NCBI RefSeq assembly: GCF_017894385.1
Contig: NZ_CP059560.1
Span: forward strand, 1,240,001 to 1,304,000
Direction of reading: 5' to 3'
Length of the DNA: 64,000 nucleotides
From: Aromatoleum petrolei
GTDB taxonomy: Bacteria > Pseudomonadota > Gammaproteobacteria > Burkholderiales > Rhodocyclaceae
Shown here: positions 1 through 7,900 of the stretch, piece after piece
Layout: each line of letters begins with the position of its first letter
Numbering within the stretch: the stretch's first letter is position 1
Program-made: the position numbers and the translations under genes
The notes under the pieces: model-generated
What the model saw: only the letters and a program-made list of their open reading frames with translations
What the model was told of the DNA's origin: nothing
The model's database searches: none

Positions 1-30
1 GCGCAACAGCGCGATATGCTTGTGGCTCAT
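1..30 (-). CDS. N-terminal fragment of an unidentified gene running off the left edge
   Basis: The minus strand has an ATG at position 30 preceded by a very strong Shine-Dalgarno (GGAAGGAGGT, 6 nt from the ATG). The first ten codons read MSHKHIALLR and stay open to the window edge. The start lies 56 nt downstream of the stop of the spermidine-synthase-like gene on the same strand, so the two may be co-transcribed. Ten residues are too few to name the product. Confidence 0.5.
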   Translation of the reverse strand, partial: MSHKHIALLR

Positions 31-86
31 GATCCGACCTCCTTCCCTTGCACCCGGCCCGCGCCATTCGCAGCCGGGCCCTGCCC

Positions 87-923
87 TCAGTCGCCCCGCC
101 TGCCCTGCCAGCCATCGTCCCAGAGGTCGGGACGATAGCGTGCGCGACGCTCGAGGCGCTGCTGGATGCGTTGCGCCGTCGACATTATCCCAATCGCGTG
201 ATGAGGTGCGAGCATTCGCGCACGCTCCGCCAATTGTCGGCGCCGCGGAGGAAAGCCGCGCCCCTTGAATGCGAATGCGATGCGGTTGCTGTCGTGCTCG
301 GCGCCGATGGCGACGAAGCGATCCTCGAAGCTCTCCCGGATGCGCGATGCGTAGAGGCCGTAACGCCGGTCCCCCGACCATAGATTCACCGCCATGACCC
401 CACCGGCTGCAAGCATCGCGTGACAGTCATCGTAGAACCCGGCCGTACATAGGCGGTCCGGTTGCCCACCGCGGTCAAAGCCGTCGATCAGCAGCACATC
501 CGGGGAGTGCTCGCGCGTACGCACGTAGTCCGCCCCATCTGCACACACCACGCGGAAGCGGGTGTCGTCAGGCGGAATGCCAAAGGCGTCGCGCAGCGCG
601 ATCACGTCGGGGTCGATCTCGACCGCGGTGAAACGGACATTCGGCAGGGTGCGCAGGCAGTATTTCGCCAGCGACCCGCCGCCGAGCCCGATCATCACGA
701 TGTCGCGCGGCTCCGGATTGAAGAGCAGGAAACCCATCATCGCCCGCGTATAGTCGATCTCGAGTGCATCGGGAGCGTCGAGCCGCATCTGGCTCTGCAC
801 GGTAAGCGCCTCAAAATGCAGCGCGCGCATACCGTCCACCTCGACGACATACGGACGCCCCTCCTCGCCTGACGTCGATGCGAGAGCTGCATACCGCAGC
901 AGGGAAAGCTGATCAAGCGTCAT
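87..923 (-). CDS. Spermidine-synthase-like protein (class I methyltransferase fold)
   Basis: About 278 residues. The central part carries a SAM/dcSAM-binding Rossmann core of the polyamine synthase family: glycine-rich loop in [16 protein letters not shown], acidic residue at the end of strand 2 (FTAVEIDP), then [10 protein letters not shown] and [12 protein letters not shown]. This resembles SpeE-like proteins of unknown substrate that lack a separate S-adenosylmethionine decarboxylase partner, so true spermidine synthesis is not established. I prefer the internal ATG at 923 ([11 protein letters not shown]), because the longer frame to 1013 adds about 30 residues of low-complexity sequence and enters the region next to a terminator. 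No start has a convincing ribosome binding site. Confidence 0.75.
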   Translation of the reverse strand: MTLDQLSLLRYAALASTSGEEGRPYVVEVDGMRALHFEALTVQSQMRLDAPDALEIDYTRAMMGFLLFNPEPRDIVMIGLGGGSLAKYCLRTLPNVRFTAVEIDPDVIALRDAFGIPPDDTRFRVVCADGADYVRTREHSPDVLLIDGFDRGGQPDRLCTAGFYDDCHAMLAAGGVMAVNLWSGDRRYGLYASRIRESFEDRFVAIGAEHDSNRIAFAFKGRGFPPRRRQLAERARMLAPHHAIGIMSTAQRIQQRLERRARYRPDLWDDGWQGRRGD

Positions 924-1031
924 TTCCACACACTGTCCGTCGGACGACCCGCAATTCCGAATGTGCATCACCGTGGTGACGACGATGGTAACGCGCAGCG
1001 AACCCGAGTGCATCTTCCGGGCCCGAAAGCG

Positions 1032-1057
1032 AAAAGACCGCCGATCGGCGGTCTTTT
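1032..1057 (-). terminator. Palindromic rho-independent terminator after tRNA-Pro
   Basis: A perfect 26-nt palindrome, with arms AAAAGACCGCC and GGCGGTCTTTT around a two-base centre, lies 10 nt beyond the CCA end of tRNA-Pro. The U-run is on either strand, so it can act in both directions. It would end the ispB/tRNA-Pro transcript. Confidence 0.8.
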
Positions 1058-1067
1058 CTGGAATTAT

Positions 1068-1144
1068 TGGTCGGGGAAAGAGGATTCGAACCTCCGGCCC
1101 CTGCGTCCCGAACGCAGTGCTCTACCAGGCTGAGCTATTCCCCG
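1068..1144 (-). tRNA. tRNA-Pro (anticodon CGG)
   Basis: A 77-nt cloverleaf on the minus strand. The acceptor stem is CGGGGAA pairing with TTCCCCG, the D-arm contains AGCCTGGTAG, the anticodon stem CTGCG/CGCAG encloses the loop TTCGGGA (anticodon CGG, reads CCG), and the T-loop is TTCGAAT. The CCA end is encoded. It lies 14 nt downstream of ispB on the same strand. Confidence 0.95.
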
Positions 1145-1158
1145 ACGCTTTGCACTGA

Positions 1159-2127
1159 TCAGTGATCTCTACCAACTGCAAAGTCCGATAATTGTAGCAG
1201 GGCTTCTTTGAAAATGGAAGGGGGCAATACAGAAAGCGCATCGGTAGCGAGCCTTGCCTCCGCGCGCGCGTACCGGCGCGTCTCCTCCAGCGCCCCCGAT
1301 TCGTGGATCGCGACCAGAATTGCCTGGAAGTCGTCGCGGCCGCCGGTTTCGATCGCCTTGCGCACGAGCGCCGCCTGCTCAGGCGTACCGTGACGCATCG
1401 TGTGGATGAGCGGCAGTGTCGGCTTGCCCTCGGCCAAGTCGTCGCCGAGGTGCTTGCCGGTCGCAGCCTCGTCCGAGGAATAGTCGAGCACGTCGTCAAT
1501 AAGCTGGAAGGCCGTGCCGAGGTGCATCCCGAAGGCGGCGATCGAGGCTTCCGTCTTTTCGTCCGCACCGCCGAGGATCGCTCCCAGGCGCGTCGCAGCC
1601 TCGAACAGCTTGGCGGTCTTGTAGCGGATCACGCGCAGATAGTCGTCGATCTCGACGTCGACGTTGTGGCAATTGAGCAACTGCAGCACCTCGCCTTCGG
1701 CGATGATGTTCGTCGCATCGGCCAACACCTGCATCACGCGCATGTTGTCGACCCCCACCATCATCTGGAAGGCGCGGGTGTACAGGAAATCGCCAACCAG
1801 CACGGATGCGGCGTTACCGAACATTGCGTTGGCGGTCTTGTTTCCGCGCCGCAGCTCCGATTCGTCGACGACGTCGTCGTGCAGGAGCGTCGCCGTGTGG
1901 ATGAACTCCACGACCGCTGCAAGCTGGTGGTGGTTCGTCCCCTGGTACCCCATCGCGCCTGCAGCGAACAGCACCAGCGCGGGGCGCATACGCTTGCCGC
2001 CGCTATGGATGATGTACTCCGCAACCTGGCGGATCAGAACGACGTCGGAATGGAGACGCTGGCGGATGACCGCATCGACCGCCTGCATGTCGGCGGCGAT
2101 CGGCGCGTAGAGCTGCTTGGTTGACAA
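1159..2127 (-). CDS. ispB: Polyprenyl (octaprenyl) diphosphate synthase
   Basis: A trans-prenyltransferase that extends farnesyl diphosphate with isopentenyl diphosphate to make the ubiquinone side chain. The 322-residue length is normal. Both aspartate-rich motifs are present: the first in LLHDDVVDESELRRG and the second in LIDDVLDYSSD. Also visible is the substrate-binding GGKRMRP near residue 44. The start is a TTG giving MSTKQLYAPIAADM, matching the usual N-terminus of betaproteobacterial IspB; the Shine-Dalgarno is poor. In many betaproteobacteria ispB is divergent from rplU. Here rplU is about 18 kb away. Confidence 0.93.
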   Translation of the reverse strand: MSTKQLYAPIAADMQAVDAVIRQRLHSDVVLIRQVAEYIIHSGGKRMRPALVLFAAGAMGYQGTNHHQLAAVVEFIHTATLLHDDVVDESELRRGNKTANAMFGNAASVLVGDFLYTRAFQMMVGVDNMRVMQVLADATNIIAEGEVLQLLNCHNVDVEIDDYLRVIRYKTAKLFEAATRLGAILGGADEKTEASIAAFGMHLGTAFQLIDDVLDYSSDEAATGKHLGDDLAEGKPTLPLIHTMRHGTPEQAALVRKAIETGGRDDFQAILVAIHESGALEETRRYARAEARLATDALSVLPPSIFKEALLQLSDFAVGRDH

Positions 2128-2214
2128 GATGTAGCGCCCAGCGGAACAAAAAGAAGATGGTAGGGGGGCGGGCGGCGTGCCGTCAAGAATCGCACGCGTA
2201 GCGCGGGCGAACGC

Positions 2215-2961
2215 TCACCGCCTTGGCGGCCGGACAATATCGGGACGATCGGTGATCACGCAGTCGACACCCCATTCGAACAGGGTCGCGGCGCGCCCGG
2301 GGTCGTTGACGGTGTAGGTCGCGACCCACAGACCGGCCTCGCGCACAGCCGCGACGCAGGCCGGATCGAGGTGGCGGTGATCGGCATGAAGGGAGGCAGC
2401 GCGCAGTCGCCTGCAGCGAACGAGCCAATCGGCCGGCACCGCCTCAACCAGCAGCCCCCGGCGCAGACCGGGCGCGAGCGTCGCCGCGATCTCGAGTGCG
2501 CGTTCGGAAAATGAGGACAGCAGCACCTTGTCGGGCGTAGCGGCCCACAATGTACGCACACGACGCACGACGCGCTCCGCCGTTTCGGCATCGGTGCCGC
2601 GCGACGGCTTGATTTCGATGTTCGCTGCCAGCCCGAGCGCCTGGCAGCGGGCCGCGGCAAGATCGAGAGAGGGGACAGGCTCCCCTGCGAAGCGCGGATC
2701 GAACCAGGCGCCCGCATCGAGCGCGAACAGGACATCGTCGGTCGTGTGCGCGACCGGTCCGTAGCCGTTGGTGGTGCGTTCGAGCGATTCGTCGTGGATT
2801 AGCACCGGCGACGCGCTGCCATTGAGCATCACGTCGAATTCGACGCCGCGACAACCATTTGTGACCGCTGCGACAAACCCGGCCAGAGTGTTCTCCGGCG
2901 CGAGCGTCCCGCCGCAGCGGTGCGCAAGCACCGCGGGGAGCGGGAACTCCGGACGATGCAT
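2215..2961 (-). CDS. ugpQ: Glycerophosphodiester phosphodiesterase
   Basis: Hydrolyses glycerophosphodiesters to glycerol-3-phosphate and an alcohol. The 248-residue GDPD TIM barrel shows the catalytic/metal signature: H14-R15 with the APENT loop, E41 and D43 in GVEFDV, H56-D57, and ERTTNG at 61-66, plus NIEIKP further on. There is no signal peptide, so it is cytoplasmic like E. coli UgpQ. It starts 7 nt after the end of a UgpB-like binding protein gene and is surely co-transcribed with it. No permease or ATPase genes of the Ugp transporter are adjacent. Confidence 0.9.
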   Translation of the reverse strand: MHRPEFPLPAVLAHRCGGTLAPENTLAGFVAAVTNGCRGVEFDVMLNGSASPVLIHDESLERTTNGYGPVAHTTDDVLFALDAGAWFDPRFAGEPVPSLDLAAARCQALGLAANIEIKPSRGTDAETAERVVRRVRTLWAATPDKVLLSSFSERALEIAATLAPGLRRGLLVEAVPADWLVRCRRLRAASLHADHRHLDPACVAAVREAGLWVATYTVNDPGRAATLFEWGVDCVITDRPDIVRPPRR

Positions 2962-2968
2962 CGCTTGC

Positions 2969-4285
2969 TCAGCGCGGGACAGGGAACATCGCCTGGACGC
3001 GCGTCACCGCGTTGTCCAGCGCTTCCTTGGCTGGCTTGCGGTCGGCCCACACGGCACTCAGCTCCTCGTCGAGGATACCCAGCACGCGGGCGCGGCCGAT
3101 GAAGCTCGATGCGCTCGAGTCGACCGTCGCAGGTTTGTTGCCGAGTTGGGCAACGGCGACCTTCACGTTCTCGAGGTCGGCACCGAGGACGTCGCTCTGC
3201 GCGGCGAACAGGCCCGCGCGGTTAAGCGGCAGGTAGCCCGATTCGCGCTGCCATGCGACCTGGTTTTCGGGTTGCAACCAGAATGCGACGAAGCGAGCGA
3301 CGCCCTTGTATTCGGCGGGCTTCTTGCCTGCAGCGACCCACATTGCGGCTCCGTCGGCGAGGGTGTTCTGCGGCGCGCCCGGGAAATCCTCGTGATACGG
3401 CAGCGGCGCGATGCCGATGTCGAATTCGGCCTTGCGGCGGAAGTCGGTCCAAGTCGACGACGGCGCCGCGATGACCGCACACTCGCCCGACGCGAAGCGC
3501 TGCTCGGCCTCGGACTGGGCGTCAAAGGTGTGGAGATAGCGCGCGCGATGCCAGCTCGCCATCATCGCGACGTGCTTGACCTGCAACATGCCGTTGAAGG
3601 CGGGGCGCTCGACCTTGCCCTGGCGCGCCGCGACCGGCTCGTTGTGCCAGGCACTGGTATTGCCGATCATGACGCGTCCGGGCTGGGACACGGTGTAGGG
3701 GCATTTCGAGCCCGCGTCGAATAGCTGGCCGAGGGCCTGCTGAAGGTCGAACCAGGTTTTGGGCGGCGCATCCGGGTTGAGCCCCGCTCGCTGAAATTCC
3801 TTGCGGTTGATGTACAGCACGGGCGTCGACAGACCCACGGGCAGCGCAAGCAACTGCCCCTTGGCGTCCGTGAGGGCACGATCCATCATTGCAGGCGGCT
3901 TGAGCGTCTGCAGCGGCACGCCTGCTTCGCGCATCACGCTGGAGAGGGCCTTGTAGCGGGGTTTGACAGCGGCGAGGAACTGATCCTCATCGCTGCCTTC
4001 GAGGATCGCCATGTGCGGCGCGTCGATGTCGCTCCAACTCGCGGCCTTGACGACGAGGCGGTAATCCTTGCTGCCCTCGTTGAAGCGCGCGGCGATCTTC
4101 TGCAGCGCCTCTTCACGTTCGGGGCTGAGCTGATGCACGAGCCGGATTTCGGTCGGCCCAGCCGGTTCCGCCGCCTTGGCCGGCTTGGCCTTGGCCGCCT
4201 GCGCGGCGACCGGGAATCCGACACACACCATGGCGGCAATACCCGCCACGACACCATTGCGCAACACGCGAGCCAAAGGCTTCAT
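2969..4285 (-). CDS. ugpB: Extracellular solute-binding protein, UgpB-like (glycerol-3-phosphate)
   Basis: Periplasmic ligand-binding component of an ABC transporter, by family probably for sn-glycerol-3-phosphate or its diesters. I start at MKPLARVL (4285), which has AAGGAAG upstream and gives a clean signal peptide of about 30 residues ending PVAAQA. The 438-residue length and motifs such as KTWFDLQQALGQLFDAG and GAAMWVAAGK fit the family. A TATAAT at 4323-4328 on the minus strand could be its -10, but no good -35 is visible. Only ugpQ follows, with no ugpA, ugpE or ugpC, so permease components must be encoded elsewhere or this is an orphan. Ligand inferred from the ugpQ neighbour. Confidence 0.82.
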   Translation of the reverse strand: MKPLARVLRNGVVAGIAAMVCVGFPVAAQAAKAKPAKAAEPAGPTEIRLVHQLSPEREEALQKIAARFNEGSKDYRLVVKAASWSDIDAPHMAILEGSDEDQFLAAVKPRYKALSSVMREAGVPLQTLKPPAMMDRALTDAKGQLLALPVGLSTPVLYINRKEFQRAGLNPDAPPKTWFDLQQALGQLFDAGSKCPYTVSQPGRVMIGNTSAWHNEPVAARQGKVERPAFNGMLQVKHVAMMASWHRARYLHTFDAQSEAEQRFASGECAVIAAPSSTWTDFRRKAEFDIGIAPLPYHEDFPGAPQNTLADGAAMWVAAGKKPAEYKGVARFVAFWLQPENQVAWQRESGYLPLNRAGLFAAQSDVLGADLENVKVAVAQLGNKPATVDSSASSFIGRARVLGILDEELSAVWADRKPAKEALDNAVTRVQAMFPVPR

Positions 4286-4436
4286 TCCTGCTTCCTTAAC
4301 GACCATAGAATGCCAAAATCGCATTATAAAACCCTTCCACCCCGCCGGCCCGGGGCAGCACGCGAACATTGCGTCAAGATTTTTCCTCCACGGACGTTAT
4401 AGACGGAGAACCCCGTGACCGGTACAAGGTAAGCCC

Positions 4437-4844
4437 ATGCTCGCGCAACGTTTAATGCCCCTCCTCCTGCTCCTGAGCCTCAGCGCCTGCGAGCAGCTGA
4501 GCAACGCGCTCGACCTGCCCGACCCACAGAAAACGGCTGCCCTCGCGGAGGCCGAGGGGAAGGCGGTCGGCGGCGCGTGCCGGCACGCCGGCCGTTCGCT
4601 GGAAGACTGCTATGCCCTCAATGCAAAGGCGCAGAAGGCAGCCATTTTTGCTGGTTGGCGGGAGATGAACGACTACATGACGCAGAACAACCTGCCGACC
4701 GTCCCGTCGCAGGTCGCCCATCCCCAGGCGCCTACGCCAGCAGCGATTCCGGCAAGCGTTGCGGGCCCTGCCACCATGGACACTGCGCCAAGTGCAGCTC
4801 CAGCGGAAGACCGCGCGGCGAAACGCCCGCGCGCGGGACAATAA
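4437..4844 (+). CDS. Small putative lipoprotein of unknown function
   Basis: 135 residues. The N-terminus is a lipoprotein signal with a hydrophobic stretch and lipobox LSAC (Cys18), so it is probably attached to the outer or inner membrane. The middle part (residues 30-85) contains two cysteines, C48 and C58, and an acidic/alanine helix. The C-terminal 45 residues are proline/alanine-rich and probably disordered. The ATG at 4437 is preceded by AAGGTAAG. It is divergent from ugpB and upstream of rlmM with 140 nt between. No family recognised. Confidence 0.7.
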   Translation: MLAQRLMPLLLLLSLSACEQLSNALDLPDPQKTAALAEAEGKAVGGACRHAGRSLEDCYALNAKAQKAAIFAGWREMNDYMTQNNLPTVPSQVAHPQAPTPAAIPASVAGPATMDTAPSAAPAEDRAAKRPRAGQ

Positions 4845-4984
4845 GCTCATCGTCATAACTCCCCGCCGAGCGCACGGGCGCCGGATACCCTTCGGCGCTT
4901 TGCTGCACCCCCGCCGCGGCTTATCATCCGCGGCCATCCGATAACAGCACACAGCGCGGGCACTCCCGCAGCGAGTCCCTCCCC

Positions 4985-6094
4985 ATGTCCCTGACCCCGT
5001 CGCCGCGACCCGGCTTTACCGCCAACGGCCTTCTCGCACTTTGTCGTTCCGGCTTCGAGAAGGAAACCGCGGCCGAACTCGATGAATTTGCCGCCGGACT
5101 CGGGCTCATGGGTTTCGTGCGCGCCCAGCCAGGCAAGGCGTTCGTCGTGTTCGAAACGCCCGAACCTGTCCCCTTCGCGGAATTGGCCGAACTCTGCGAC
5201 TGGCGCAGCCTGATCTTCGCCCGCCAGCTCCTTCCTTGGTTCGCGCGTATCACCGACCTGCCCGAGCGCGACCGCGCGGCGCCGATCGTCGCTGCGGCAC
5301 GTGTCAGCGGCCAGCGCTTCGCCGACCTGTTGCTGGAGACGCCCGACACCGACGAGGCGAAACAGCAGTCCGGTTTCTGCAAACGCTTCACGGCCCCGCT
5401 GCAGCGCGAGCTGGACAAGGCCAACACCTTTCGCGAACGCGCCAAGGGCCTTCCCGCGCTGCACGTGCTGTTCTCCGACGCCCACACGGCCTGGCTGTGC
5501 GCCGCCCTGCCCGGGCGCGCAGCGCTGTGGCCGATGGGCATCCCGCGCCTGCGCATGCTGCGCGAAGCAGCCAGTCGCTCGACCCTGAAGCTCGCCGAAG
5601 CCTTTTTCACGCTGCTCACCGAGGAGGAACGCACTGCGAGTCTGCGTCCGGGCCTGCGCGCGGTGGACCTCGGCGCAGCACCCGGCGGCTGGACTTGGCA
5701 GCTCGCTCACAGGGGGCTGCGCGTCACCGCGATCGACAACGGCCCGATGGCCCCCACGGTGATGGCCACGGAACTGGTCGAGCACTTGCGCGCGGACGGA
5801 TTCACCTGGCGCCCGCCGCGCCCGGTGGAGTGGCTGGTGTGCGACATGGTCGAACAGCCGACGCGCGTCGCCGCGCTGATGGCCGACTGGATCGGCGCGG
5901 GCCGCTGCCGCCGCGCGATGTTCAACCTGAAGCTGCCGATGAAGAAGCGCCTCGAGGCGGTCGAGCAGTGCCGCACCATCATCGCCAAGCGCCTCGGGCC
6001 GCACGGCCCCTTCGAGCTGCGCATGAAGCACCTTTACCATGACCGCGAAGAGATCACCTGCTACCTCGCACTGCGCAATCCGGGCGGCGCTTGA
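4985..6094 (+). CDS. rlmM: 23S rRNA C2498 2'-O-ribose methyltransferase RlmM
   Basis: SAM-dependent methyltransferase that modifies C2498 of 23S rRNA. 369 residues, the usual size. The N-terminal THUMP-like region begins GFTANGLLALCRSGFEKE. The C-terminal RrmJ-like domain shows the SAM loop VDLGAAPGGWTWQLAH near residue 227, the motif WLVCDMVEQP, and lysine in FNLKLPMKKRLE, consistent with a K-D-K-E active site. It stands as a single gene between a lipoprotein and rhlE on the same strand. Confidence 0.93.
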   Translation: MSLTPSPRPGFTANGLLALCRSGFEKETAAELDEFAAGLGLMGFVRAQPGKAFVVFETPEPVPFAELAELCDWRSLIFARQLLPWFARITDLPERDRAAPIVAAARVSGQRFADLLLETPDTDEAKQQSGFCKRFTAPLQRELDKANTFRERAKGLPALHVLFSDAHTAWLCAALPGRAALWPMGIPRLRMLREAASRSTLKLAEAFFTLLTEEERTASLRPGLRAVDLGAAPGGWTWQLAHRGLRVTAIDNGPMAPTVMATELVEHLRADGFTWRPPRPVEWLVCDMVEQPTRVAALMADWIGAGRCRRAMFNLKLPMKKRLEAVEQCRTIIAKRLGPHGPFELRMKHLYHDREEITCYLALRNPGGA

Positions 6095-6158
6095 GCGCCG
6101 CGTGCCACCGTGCGCGGCCAACTCACTGCATCGCAACAAACGGACGCGATCGTGCATG

Positions 6159-6164
6159 TATAAT
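6159..6164 (+). promoter_or_regulatory. Candidate -10 box of the rhlE promoter with a structured 5' leader
   Basis: A consensus TATAAT preceded by CATG lies 136 nt before the rhlE start; no good -35 is found at 16-18 nt. The leader contains a hairpin at 6209-6228 (CCGGAAC/GTTCCGG with a 6-nt loop). The next ATG in good context is rhlE itself at 6300, so a long untranslated leader of about 130 nt is likely. Confidence 0.45.
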
Positions 6165-6299
6165 GCTCGCTTTAAAGCACCCTGCCTGCCGGTTGGCGCG
6201 AGCCCTTTCCGGAACCCCTGCGTTCCGGTCTCCGTTCCTCCAGTCGCCTCTTCTGGCGTCGCGCCCGACGCGACAGGCCCCCATGGAAGATAGGCGCCT

Positions 6300-7760
6300 A
6301 TGAGCTTCGCCGACCTCGGGTTGAATCCCGAGTTGTTACGCGCTGTGGCCGACACCGGCTACACCACCCCTACCCCGATCCAGCAGCAGGCCATCCCTGT
6401 CGTGCTGTCCGGCCGCGACGTGATGGGCGGTGCCCAGACCGGCACCGGCAAGACCGCCGGCTTCACGCTGCCCCTGTTGCAGCGCCTTTCCCGCCACGCC
6501 AGCACTTCGACCAGCCCCGCGCGTCACCCGGTGCGTGCGCTGATCCTTGCGCCGACGCGCGAACTGGCGATGCAGGTGTTCGAGTCGGTGAAGACCTACA
6601 GCAAGTACGTCCCGCTGCGCAGCACCTGCATCTATGGCGGCGTCGACATGAAGCCGCAGATCCAGGAACTGCGCAATGGCGTCGAGATCGTCGTCGCCAC
6701 GCCCGGACGCCTGCTCGACCACGTGCAGCAGAGGACGATCGTGCTGAACCAGGTCGAGATGCTGGTGCTTGACGAAGCTGACCGCATGCTGGACATGGGC
6801 TTCATCCCGGACATCCGCCGCATTCTCGACCTGCTGCCGGCCTCGCGCCAGAGCCTGCTGTTCTCGGCGACCTTCTCGGACGAGATCAAGAAACTCGCCG
6901 ACCAGATGCTCAAGGAGCCGCAGCTGATCGAGGTCGCCCGCCGCAACATGGTGTCGGAGACGATCACGCACCGCGTGCACCCCGTGTCGGCCGGCCTCAA
7001 GCGCAACCTGCTGGCGCACATCCTGCGCCACGAACCGGACACCCAGGCACTGGTATTCGTCGCAACCAAGATCGAATGCGGGCGGCTTGCGCACTTCCTC
7101 GAACGCCACGACATCGCTGCCGACGCGATCCACGGCGACAAGGGCCAGGCACAGCGCACGGAGACGCTGGAGGCGTTCAAGTCGGGCAAGCTGCGCGTGC
7201 TGGTGGCGACCGATGTTGCCGCACGCGGACTGGACATCGACGACCTGCCTTCGGTGATCAACTTCGAGCTGCCGCACACCGCGGAAGATTACGTGCACCG
7301 AATCGGCCGGACCGGCCGCGCGGGTCGCCAGGGGCGCGCGGTGTCGCTCGTGAGCGCCGAGGAGAAGCATCTGCTCGCCGAGATCGAGAAACTGATCAAG
7401 CTGCAGATTCCGCAGGAACCCGTGCCGGGTTTCGATCCTGAACCCGACTTCCACGAGGCGGGGACGCGCAGCAGGGGACGTCGCAGCCCGTCCGCGAAGG
7501 CATCCGATGCGCCGCGCGAGCCGGCGCCGGCCGCGCGCAGCACCGCGACTGCGCGAAACGGTGAAGCGCGGCGCCGCGGTAAATCCATGATCGCCGCCGA
7601 CGGCTTCGATTTCAGCAAACCCTACGAGCCGACCGCCCCGGTCGCAGCAGCCGGCGCAAGTCTGCAGCCGGCGGAAGCCGGAACCGACAAGCGCGGCGCG
7701 CCGCCGCACCGCCACGCCCGCCCCATCGCGGTCCTGCTGGGTGGACTGGGACGCAAGTAG
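6300..7760 (+). CDS. rhlE: DEAD-box ATP-dependent RNA helicase, RhlE type
   Basis: Cytoplasmic RNA helicase for rRNA maturation and RNA turnover. 486 residues. Motifs in order: Q motif TPTPIQQQ (23-30), Walker A AQTGTGKT (45-52), PTREL, TPGR, DEAD at 158-161, SAT, ARGLDI and [10 protein letters not shown]. The last ~100 residues are a basic, low-complexity tail ([14 protein letters not shown]), typical of RhlE and likely RNA-binding. Downstream is a PAS-EAL gene on the same strand after 140 nt. A long antisense reading frame over this gene is a composition shadow. Confidence 0.93.
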   Translation: MSFADLGLNPELLRAVADTGYTTPTPIQQQAIPVVLSGRDVMGGAQTGTGKTAGFTLPLLQRLSRHASTSTSPARHPVRALILAPTRELAMQVFESVKTYSKYVPLRSTCIYGGVDMKPQIQELRNGVEIVVATPGRLLDHVQQRTIVLNQVEMLVLDEADRMLDMGFIPDIRRILDLLPASRQSLLFSATFSDEIKKLADQMLKEPQLIEVARRNMVSETITHRVHPVSAGLKRNLLAHILRHEPDTQALVFVATKIECGRLAHFLERHDIAADAIHGDKGQAQRTETLEAFKSGKLRVLVATDVAARGLDIDDLPSVINFELPHTAEDYVHRIGRTGRAGRQGRAVSLVSAEEKHLLAEIEKLIKLQIPQEPVPGFDPEPDFHEAGTRSRGRRSPSAKASDAPREPAPAARSTATARNGEARRRGKSMIAADGFDFSKPYEPTAPVAAAGASLQPAEAGTDKRGAPPHRHARPIAVLLGGLGRK

Positions 7761-7900
7761 GCCGCCTGCGAACGATTGCCGCCCCGACCGCGAGCGGCAT
7801 CTCGCGGAATTGGGGGCACCCTTGCCGCCTATTCGGCGCAATCGTTGCGGGGCGTTCGAGTATTCTGGGACTACGCTGAAACACCGCCCGAATACGTGGA

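Noticed and set aside
4853..6355. 500-codon open frame antisense to rlmM
   Set aside because: High-GC third-position shadow of rlmM; its translation is arginine/glycine-rich with no domain, while the plus strand carries clear RlmM motifs.
6336..7841. 501-codon open frame antisense to rhlE
   Set aside because: Runs exactly opposite the helicase motifs; amino-acid composition is that of a shadow and no start signal is seen.
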